Source: Candidatus Tectimicrobiota bacterium (lineage in GTDB: Bacteria > JACPSX01). Taken from it: a stretch of DNA of 6,717 nucleotides. Every line of letters begins with the position of its first letter. Positions within the stretch are counted from its first letter, which is position 1. The DNA is taken from the NCBI GenBank assembly GCA_016193065.1, contig JACPSX010000044.1:1-6717 (forward strand). Direction: 5' to 3'. Below the pieces are notes generated by a model. That model did no database searches and was not told where the DNA came from. It saw only the letters and a program-made list of their open reading frames with translations. Below are positions 5,648 to 6,717 of this stretch, piece by piece. A program made the position numbers and the translations under genes.

Positions 5648-6643
5648 ATGAAGTGGAAGCTGCTGGCCGCTTGCATTGTCGCTCTCACCCTTCTTCTCCC
5701 CCTTTCCCGGAGCCAGGCCCAGGAAAAGCTGCGCTTTTCCTACAGCTCCACGAACGTGGTGAACGCTCCTTGGTGGATGGCCAAGGACAAAGGATTCTTC
5801 AAGAAGCATGGAATGGACCCCGAGCTTCTCTTCATCGGCAGCACCACGGTCTCCGTCCAGAGCCTTATCGCCGGAGACGTTCAGTTCGGCAACGCGACCG
5901 GAGGAGGCATCGCTAGCGCGAATGCCGGCGGGGGCAACCTGGTGCTGGTCTCCTGCTTCATCAACACCCTTCCTTACCAGCTCGTGGTAAGTCCTTCCAT
6001 CAAAACGGCGGCCGACTTGAAGGGAAAAGCGGTCGGCGTGAGCCGGTTCGGCAGCGCCTCGGATACGGCGGCCCGGTTTCTGGTGAAGAGCCTGGGGCTT
6101 ACTCCCGGCAAAGACGTGCCGATACTGCAGGTGGGTGGAGGAATCGAGCGGGTTTCGGCCCTGCGCACCGGCAAAATTGCCGCCCTTTCGGCTTCACCGG
6201 GGGTCATGGCGCTGGCCGAAGGGGTCGAGTACCGGATACTGGCGGACACCGGCAACGTGTCCGAGAAGCTCCTCTTTCCCTACATCTGCGGAGCCACCAC
6301 GAAGTCCTTCCTGGCCTCCAACCGGGACTTGATCAAGCGGGCCACCATGGCCATGATCGAGGGCACTCACTACTTCAAGCAGAACAAGGCCGAAACCAAA
6401 AAAATCGTGGCCAAGTACAGCCGACAGAACAACGAAAAATACCTCGAGGAGGGCTGGGATGTCACCGCCAGGCTCTTGGAGCGGGTGCCCTATGTGACCA
6501 TGGAAGGCGCCGAGAGTCAGGTGAAGGAGGTCCTGGCCAATCGTCCGGGCGTACCCCTCAAAACCCAGGACATCGTGGACAACGGCCTCGTGGCGGAGAT
6601 CGAGAAGAGCGGCTTTATCGACACGGTGTACCGGGGCAAATAA
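5648..6643 (+). CDS. NMT1/SsuA-like periplasmic substrate-binding protein of an ABC transporter
   Basis: This 331-aa secreted binding protein has the fold used for nitrate, sulfonate, taurine and thiamine-precursor uptake. A Sec signal peptide covers residues 1-24 (KWK, Leu-rich core, cleavage after SQA). The mature part shows family hallmarks: RFSYSSTNVVNAPWWMAKDKGFFKKHG (about 29-55), a segment with SVQSLIAGDVQFGNATG (about 69-85), the ADLKGKAVGVSRFGSASDTAARFLVKSLGL segment (about 121-150) and a helical C-terminal lobe. The ligand cannot be named from sequence. AGGAGG with 8-nt spacing precedes the ATG at 5648. The gene is divergent from the amino-acid transporter operon, and no permease or ATPase of its own lies in the 74 nt that follow. 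The reading frame is intact with no odd codon use seen. Confidence 0.85.
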   Translation: MKWKLLAACIVALTLLLPLSRSQAQEKLRFSYSSTNVVNAPWWMAKDKGFFKKHGMDPELLFIGSTTVSVQSLIAGDVQFGNATGGGIASANAGGGNLVLVSCFINTLPYQLVVSPSIKTAADLKGKAVGVSRFGSASDTAARFLVKSLGLTPGKDVPILQVGGGIERVSALRTGKIAALSASPGVMALAEGVEYRILADTGNVSEKLLFPYICGATTKSFLASNRDLIKRATMAMIEGTHYFKQNKAETKKIVAKYSRQNNEKYLEEGWDVTARLLERVPYVTMEGAESQVKEVLANRPGVPLKTQDIVDNGLVAEIEKSGFIDTVYRGK

Positions 6644-6717
6644 GCGCCAAGATTCGCCGCGGAAGCCCGCCGTCTTTTCAGGTGCACCCGGGAAAGAGCT
6701 GCGTCAAAAAGCAGCAG
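6644..6717. other. Downstream end of the window, no feature seen
   Basis: After the TAA at 6641-6643 there is no hairpin with a T-run and no start codon with a ribosome site. Transcription could continue into a neighbouring gene beyond the window. Confidence 0.4.

Noticed and set aside
5663-5674. LAAC lipobox at residues 6-9 of the NMT1-like protein, suggesting a lipoprotein
   Set aside because: The cysteine lies at residue 9, before the main hydrophobic core, which is too early. A standard cleavage site after SQA fits better.

Overview
The window is GC-rich, densely packed bacterial DNA with two secreted solute-binding proteins that carry Sec signal peptides, a YtxH/DUF948 pair and ABC transport genes in operons. 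This fits a Gram-negative soil, sediment or otherwise uncultured bacterium (Desulfobacterota, Methylomirabilota or Tectomicrobia-like lineages are plausible). No rRNA or other marker is present, so taxonomy is inference only.

Layout, left to right. Positions 1-56 hold the first 18 codons of a minus-strand gene that runs off the left edge. Positions 166-1979 (minus) form a compact operon: a DUF948 membrane protein, a YtxH protein overlapping it by 8 nt, then an M24 'pita-bread' peptidase homologue whose metal ligands are mostly replaced. A good sigma-70-type promoter (TTGTCG-17-TATATT) lies just upstream, and its -35 element sits inside a perfect 6-bp-arm palindrome.

Positions 2239-5122 (minus) form a polar amino-acid (glutamate/aspartate-type) ABC transporter operon in the order ATPase, binding protein, permease 1, permease 2. 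The binding protein and permease 2 look intact. The ATPase has lost about 40 residues, including the LSGGQ signature, together with the reading frame. Permease 1 has a 1-nt frameshift near its N-terminus and an in-frame loss of about 23 residues that removes the end of the EAA loop. As written, the sequence cannot encode a working importer: either the operon is decaying or the assembly carries errors.

Positions 5123-5647 are a 525-nt divergent intergenic region with a TTGACA promoter facing the transporter, a REP-like palindrome and several weaker inverted repeats. Positions 5648-6643 (plus) encode a complete NMT1/SsuA-like periplasmic binding protein. Its permease and ATPase are not in view, and the last 74 nt hold no recognisable gene.

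I see no CRISPR array, transposase, tRNA, rRNA or phage gene. The most notable points are the lesions in two of the four transporter genes and the metal-ligand-substituted M24 protein. I did not find convincing evidence of a new type of system.
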